Assembly: GCA_012862575.1 (NCBI GenBank) | Contig: BLSF01000033.1 | Location: forward strand, 431,315-495,314 | Length of the DNA: 64,000 nt | Source of the DNA: Parietichytrium sp. I65-24A | Taxonomy: Eukaryota > Sar > Bigyra > Thraustochytrida > Thraustochytriidae | Direction of reading: 5' to 3' | Shown: piece after piece, positions 57,444 through 64,000 of the stretch | Layout of the letters: each line of letters starts with the position of its first letter | Position numbering within the stretch: the stretch's first letter is position 1 | Program-made: the position numbers and the translations under genes | Notes under the pieces: model-generated | What the model saw: only the letters and a program-made list of their open reading frames with translations | What the model was told of the DNA's origin: nothing | Databases searched by the model: none

Positions 57444-60400
57444 ATGCGGAGACGGAGAAAGACACCGCGCGTCCGCCGCGGCGCCGATGGCACGTTGGAA
57501 GTTCGAGGATGCGAAGTGGAGCTGGACGACGGCCTTTTGGTCACGGCCGCTGCGCCGAAAGATTGCGCTCAAGAGCTCATCGGCAAGCGCTTGCTGTCGG
57601 TGGATGGCCGCGAGGTGCGCAGCAGAGATCATGCCCGAAAGCTTTTGAGCCAGGCGGCAAACAAAGGAGCTAAGCCGCTGCTTTGCTTCGAAGATCCACA
57701 GCAGAACACTGTGTCGAAAGAAGAGAGTGAGGGCGAGCAAGCGCTGACAGCTGGCGTAGGAGCTTCTCGCGGTTCGGAGACCGAGCACGGCACCGAGGTA
57801 CCGGAGGAGAGCGCACCAGAGGTGGAATTAGATGCCGAAAGTTTTGTCATTGGGGAGGGTGATGATACTGGTGCTGGCGTCGTGCTTGATGGAGATGGTG
57901 ATGGTGCCGCCGATGTCGATGTCGATGCCGACGGAGACGGAGACGGAGACGGCGAAGGAGGTGGCGCGGTGGAAAGCGAAAGTGAAAGCGAAAGCGAGAG
58001 TGTATCCGAAGAAGCGGCTGTCGATATAAATGGTGGCGAGGAAGCCTCAAGAGACAAAGTTGATGGGAAAGAGGCAAAATTGGACAGCCAGAAGCGGAGT
58101 AAAACAGCAAAATCGATCGCTAGGGCCACCTCCAAGAGACGGAGAAGCTCCGCCATGCGACGTAGCTCAACGTTTTCGGGGAGAGTGCAGCCTACAGACA
58201 AAACGAGGCGGCGAGGCGCTGTACTCGCCGGCTTGGAGCACTTGCTCTGCTGTCAGATGGAGGAGGCGGCCAAGTCTCAGGACATCATTCTACTCTCTGG
58301 AACTGGGAAGGTTAAAAGGGTTCCTGCAGCTCAGCAGGTCACCGTGACGGCGAAAAATATTAGTGTGGAGTCCGCTATAAGATTCTATCTCGGCGGAAAC
58401 AAGTTTCACACGCGCAAAGTCGATCGAAATACCAACTCTGCAGGATACTGGGAAGCGAGAATTTTCAAACTCGATGCCAATCAGGAAAGCCACGGTCGAC
58501 TTTTCAGGCCTGTAGTAGGTTTTCTTGGGTCTTTCAAGTCCGAAAAGGAGGCCATCAAGGCAGCTGAGCATGGCGTACTGGAACGTAACAAAGGCAAACT
58601 TGGGGCATGCCCCACGCCAAATAAGGAATTGTGTCACTCCTTAAAAGGAATGGAAGACGGGTCTTTGGTCACACATTTAAAGATAAACTTTTGGGCAGAT
58701 AATTTGACAGACCTGCAATGGGAGGATCGTGTACAGTATTGTTGGCGATTGGCTCAGACGTGTGCTTGCCTCGAGCGCTTCCGGTCAATCGCGGAACTCA
58801 ATCGGTTTAAAAAAGTGGGGACTTTTGGCAGCAAGTGCGCGGAGTGGGGGCTATTTTCTTATTTACCTCTCAACTTCCAGTTCTTATGCGGAGGATTTAA
58901 GAAAGAATCCGCAGATCAGAAAGCAGGCGGCTTCCGGACGAAGGTCCCTGCAAAGTTGCGTAAGAGCATTCAGGCAGCTCAGGGTCGCGTAGGTGAACGT
59001 CTTGAACCGCTTTCCCCAAAACAACTGGGAGAATTAGTCGCTGGTGAAGACAAAGTATTTAAAGGTCTCTCAGAGGAATCTAAGCGAATGCTCGAAAAGC
59101 AGGTTGTCGCAGAAGAATTTGCAGTTCAGCGGCTGCGCGAGCGACAGCACAATCAGCGTAAAACAGCCATCGAACCCAGCAGCCCAACTTCACCAAAGGG
59201 AAAGACAGCTTTGCTTAAACGCAAGTCAGCATTGTCGCTCAATCTTCGAGGCGATAGCGAAAAGCCGGAAATGAAACTCTGGAAACACTCATTGGTGCTC
59301 GTCAGGTCTGCAAAGGTGCTGCAGTCGCGATATCGCGAGCGAAAGACTAGGGTTGCCATTTGTCGAAACTGGAAGCTTGAACTGAATGTTTGGAACATGC
59401 AGCGTGTCATTCGTGGGTTCATTGGCCGGCGGAAAGCCGCTCACTGGAAATTCGTTGCGAATCAGGCCAGCGAGCGCATCCAGCGGTTCTGGTACATGGC
59501 GAAAGCGCAGCGCTTTGTTAAAGAGTACCGGAATGTCTTGACTGGCGCAATATCTAAGGTTCAGCCACTTGTTAGAGGGTTCCTGGCGCGTAGGCTTCTC
59601 GCATGGAAAGCCCGCGATGATTGGGCTGCTGTCCGAATACAAAAGATTGTGCGTGGCCATTTTGCCAGGATAGTCGCAAAACGAATGATGGCCAAGGCTT
59701 TTCATGAGAAGAAGGTTCTTCCATCGATTCGTCTAATTCAGCGAGTAGCCCGTGGTATGCTTGGCCGTCGAGTGGCTCGGCAGCTTTGGCAGCAAAGGTA
59801 TCATCAGCAAGTAGTTATTCCCGCGACCATTGCTGTTCAAGCTTTCGCTAGACGGAGAGCCGCAGCAAAAGTCTTGGTAGATTTGAAGGTGCAATACTTT
59901 GCCTCGGTCGCCCTGCAGAGAGCATTGCGAGGGAAGCTTCAGAGAGCCCGATTTCAGAAAATGCAGGCTGATCACCGGGTCCAACAGTCTGCGACGAAAA
60001 TCGCGTCTCTGGTGCGGGGTTACATCTGTCGCACTCTCGCTGGATACCTCCGCATAGAACATCGACGGAGGACTGTGGAAGTGCCAGCAGCCTGCAAAAT
60101 ACAGGCGTATTGGAAAGGGTTGCAGGTACGGAGATGGTTTCGCGTACTTGTCAAGCAGGATGCCGCAGTTCTCGTCCTTCAGGCAGCATGGCGAACAGTA
60201 GTTGCGAGACGCAAGGCGAGAGACACCCTCAAACTTGTCGCTAGAGAGTACAATGACAAACTTGCCACGAGGCTGCAAGCTAGCTTTCGGGCGTTTCTTG
60301 GACGCAGAGAATTTCGCGTCAAGCAACAAGAACTCAACGCTCGACGAATGTGGTCAAGCAGGATTATTCAGCGCTTCTGGCGCGCATACCAACGGCAAAT

Positions 60401-61343
60401 GGAGCGGCAATCTTATGATCTGGAGATCAAGCGCCAGCTACACTACCTTGACTTGGAGCTCGTCGAGCTGGAGCTAGATGAAATCTTGGAGGACATATCC
60501 TTAGTGATTGAAGAGCGAAAAAAGAAGTTGCGATACATGGCCAAGTCCAAGAAGGCTCGAAAGAAAATAAAGGCAAGCATTCATGACATGGAAAGGCGCC
60601 TCCCTGATGTGGAGCTGGAGCTCTCGAAGTTAGACCTCGATGATGAGTCCCTTCTCCCGTGGAAGGAGGCCTATGAGGTGGAGATTGAGACGATGACCAA
60701 TACAATCGCACTCTCACAGGAGGAGCTTGCTTCCAAAAAGCTCCAGATGCATGATTTTCAATTTGTCGTGGACGAGTTGTGGCTCGAGCTGGAAGAACTG
60801 GAGTTGGATTTAGAGGTTGCACGAGAGAGGAAAACCGCGATGCTTGAAAAGTATCGAGAGCTGGAGCTTCGCCTTTGCGCAGAAAGGTTTCGTCTGCATC
60901 GAGAAAAGTTGGTTCGTCAGCAACGCAACCGTTGGCGCGTAAAGGATGTTCGAAGAAAAGTCATCAAACGAATGCAAACCGAAGCAGACGCATCTAGAAA
61001 CGTGAAATACCTGCAGGACAGCCTTGAGCGAGTGGGCTCTATTTCGGTCAACAAAAGAAATATGTACAAGAAACGCGACGATGTCAAGCTAGAATCGGTG
61101 AAAATAGCGGATCGACTTCAGGCGATGGAGGACTTCAAGGCTGCTGGCCAAAACAATCTTGCTCTTAAACAAACCTTCGATAGCGCCATCGAAAATATGC
61201 GCGACTCGGTTCTTGCTTTCACCCACGATATAAGGCGTCCCAAGGTTGATATGCGCGGAGATCCTAAGAAAATGTGCCAGACTTGCGGAATGGTGAGGAT
61301 GGCTTGCAGGTGCAATGAAATAGACGATCGCCTAGAGATATGA
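57444..61343 (+). CDS. Large IQ-motif, coiled-coil protein with N-terminal PDZ-like segment
   Basis: 1299 residues from ATG at 57444. Residues ~15-85 resemble a PDZ fold ('LLVTAAAPKDCAQELIGKRLLSVDGREV'). An acidic run of Asp-Gly and Ser-Glu repeats follows (about 140-195), then a basic segment, and a region with 'FYLGGNKFHTRKVDRNTNSAGYW' of unknown type. Residues about 614-980 carry some 13 IQ-like calmodulin-binding motifs, for example 'MQRVIRGFIGRRKA', 'VQPLVRGFLARRLL', 'IQKIVRGHFARIV', 'IQRVARGMLGRRVA', 'LQASFRAFLGRREF'. A long charged coiled coil spans roughly 985-1230, and the C-terminus has CQTC...CRC, a likely zinc knuckle. No motor domain precedes the IQ array, so it is not a myosin. 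It is probably a calmodulin- or centrin-binding cytoskeletal or axonemal scaffold; exact family not recognised. Confidence 0.85.
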   Translation: MRRRRKTPRVRRGADGTLEVRGCEVELDDGLLVTAAAPKDCAQELIGKRLLSVDGREVRSRDHARKLLSQAANKGAKPLLCFEDPQQNTVSKEESEGEQALTAGVGASRGSETEHGTEVPEESAPEVELDAESFVIGEGDDTGAGVVLDGDGDGAADVDVDADGDGDGDGEGGGAVESESESESESVSEEAAVDINGGEEASRDKVDGKEAKLDSQKRSKTAKSIARATSKRRRSSAMRRSSTFSGRVQPTDKTRRRGAVLAGLEHLLCCQMEEAAKSQDIILLSGTGKVKRVPAAQQVTVTAKNISVESAIRFYLGGNKFHTRKVDRNTNSAGYWEARIFKLDANQESHGRLFRPVVGFLGSFKSEKEAIKAAEHGVLERNKGKLGACPTPNKELCHSLKGMEDGSLVTHLKINFWADNLTDLQWEDRVQYCWRLAQTCACLERFRSIAELNRFKKVGTFGSKCAEWGLFSYLPLNFQFLCGGFKKESADQKAGGFRTKVPAKLRKSIQAAQGRVGERLEPLSPKQLGELVAGEDKVFKGLSEESKRMLEKQVVAEEFAVQRLRERQHNQRKTAIEPSSPTSPKGKTALLKRKSALSLNLRGDSEKPEMKLWKHSLVLVRSAKVLQSRYRERKTRVAICRNWKLELNVWNMQRVIRGFIGRRKAAHWKFVANQASERIQRFWYMAKAQRFVKEYRNVLTGAISKVQPLVRGFLARRLLAWKARDDWAAVRIQKIVRGHFARIVAKRMMAKAFHEKKVLPSIRLIQRVARGMLGRRVARQLWQQRYHQQVVIPATIAVQAFARRRAAAKVLVDLKVQYFASVALQRALRGKLQRARFQKMQADHRVQQSATKIASLVRGYICRTLAGYLRIEHRRRTVEVPAACKIQAYWKGLQVRRWFRVLVKQDAAVLVLQAAWRTVVARRKARDTLKLVAREYNDKLATRLQASFRAFLGRREFRVKQQELNARRMWSSRIIQRFWRAYQRQMERQSYDLEIKRQLHYLDLELVELELDEILEDISLVIEERKKKLRYMAKSKKARKKIKASIHDMERRLPDVELELSKLDLDDESLLPWKEAYEVEIETMTNTIALSQEELASKKLQMHDFQFVVDELWLELEELELDLEVARERKTAMLEKYRELELRLCAERFRLHREKLVRQQRNRWRVKDVRRKVIKRMQTEADASRNVKYLQDSLERVGSISVNKRNMYKKRDDVKLESVKIADRLQAMEDFKAAGQNNLALKQTFDSAIENMRDSVLAFTHDIRRPKVDMRGDPKKMCQTCGMVRMACRCNEIDDRLEI

Positions 61344-61537
61344 AAGACCCGGCGGAGCTCTGTTCGACGTATCGATTGACATCTTAGACAATGACAAATA
61401 TACTTGACTTTTTTTTTCTGTTTCAGTTTTCCATGAACAGCGCAATCAACAAAAGGCGAAAAACAAATCACGACCGAGAAACTCCCGCTGCTGTCATGGA
61501 AGCCTTCATGTTGTTTGAGCACGCGCGAACGGCCCAA

Positions 61538-63229
<1,692 letters not shown>

Positions 63230-64000
63230 CATCACTCATGCAAGAAGCCTTCCGCAGCTTTCAACATTTATCATTCAACATTCGCTTCTGTGAGGATCAT
63301 CACGTGGTGTGATGTGGTGTGACGGGAAGGAGCTCTAATGACAAATGGGATTCGGAGCGCCAGCAGGGACGAATGAATGAAAAATGGTGAGGATGTGAGT
63401 GAGGTGCGCACATGTCCCTTGAGTGACTCTACCGGCCTTGCATGTTCCTGAGATCAACATGCTCGGAAGATTTGTTTTTTTGCTCAAAGTCAGTCGCTAT
63501 CAATCAATCTATCAATCAGATCAATCAGCCCGAGGAACTTGACTGGTACTTCTTCTTTAATGTTTCTATCATCTCCATTGAAATCTTTTACTGTCAGTTC
63601 AGCCCAGTTCGCTTCAGTTCAAGCAGAAATTCAACAAGGAGAGACAAAAGAGGGAGAAGAGAGGTTGGGTTGATTGCATCACTATTTCGCGCACAAGGGT
63701 TGTGAAACCAACCTTCGTGCCTCTATTCGCGGACCCTGTTGGACTGATAAATGGTAAGAACGTAAGGTTAGGCATGGGAAATAGTCCTGTATCACACTGG
63801 TACGTGGTCTGGACGTGTACGTTTGCGTCAATTTGGCGAACGAAAAAATCGAGAGTCTGTACGTGTACTGCGAGTTCACGTGTTTCATCTTGCGTAACGT
63901 CTTTACGGGTACAAGCTTTCTGTGCCAGATAGAGGACAATAGAGGCGGCGGAGCTGTGATGATCACGTTGGCAAATGTTGGCAACAGAATGCACGTCATC
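63230..64000. other. Right-edge region without a recognised gene
   Basis: About 770 bases upstream of the PhnZ-PhnY gene. It contains GTGTGATGTGGTGTGA duplications near 63305-63323 and an ATCAATCA-rich tract at 63498-63527. Two overlapping minus-strand frames near 63614-63999 have no family features; a gene could begin beyond the window. Confidence 0.4.

Overview
This window comes from a nuclear genome of a flagellated, intron-poor protist. Long uninterrupted reading frames, spliceosomal introns with GTAAGT donors (three well supported, one tentative), mitochondrial targeting peptides, and a typical eukaryotic gene set (VPS41, bystin, NAA30, PP2C, ADAM proteases, NIPA transporter) rule out a prokaryote. 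The N-terminal part of HYDIN at the left edge means the organism builds a motile 9+2 axoneme. No plastid-specific gene is seen. The ADAM stalks carry an 'ETDxDCGG' Cys-rich motif and the organism has an oxidative phosphonate-degradation enzyme, so a marine heterotrophic stramenopile (for example labyrinthulomycete-like) is my best guess, held with low confidence. No tRNA, rRNA, CRISPR array or transposon could be supported.

Layout. 0-10 kb: HYDIN N-terminus (-), a secreted ankyrin protein (+), VPS41 (+, with a frame break or short intron). 10-25 kb: an ADAM protease (-), a 1525-residue polytopic membrane protein (+), a second ADAM (+, one intron), and a JmjC/cupin dioxygenase (+, one intron). 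25-39 kb: a 2 kb gene-free stretch, PP2C (+), an unidentified 827-residue protein (-), a small polytopic membrane protein (-), a secreted CULT-MRH protein (-), bystin (+), a membrane-anchored L-rhamnose mutarotase-like protein (-, one intron), and a mitochondrial S1-domain protein (+). 39-50 kb: NAA30 (-), a 1080-residue FAD-monooxygenase/biotin-protein-ligase fusion (+), asparagine synthetase (+), a PREPL-like oligopeptidase (+). 50-64 kb: NIPA-type transporter (-), DUG2 (-) and DUG3 (-) head to tail and overlapping, an IQ-motif protein (+), and a PhnZ-PhnY phosphonate oxygenase fusion (-) whose start codon lies at the edge of a ~25-copy heptanucleotide repeat.

How the genes relate. Most neighbours are functionally unrelated, as usual for a nuclear genome. 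Exceptions: DUG3 and DUG2, the two halves of the glutathione-degrading amidotransferase, are adjacent on one strand and may be one fused gene; the two ADAM genes lie 7 kb apart; and two proteins join consecutive or related enzymatic steps in one chain (PhnZ+PhnY; biotin ligase with both of its accessory domains plus a flavin monooxygenase). The strongest candidates for undescribed biology are the PhnZ-PhnY fusion with its repeat-borne start, the monooxygenase-biotin ligase fusion, and the secreted CULT-MRH protein.
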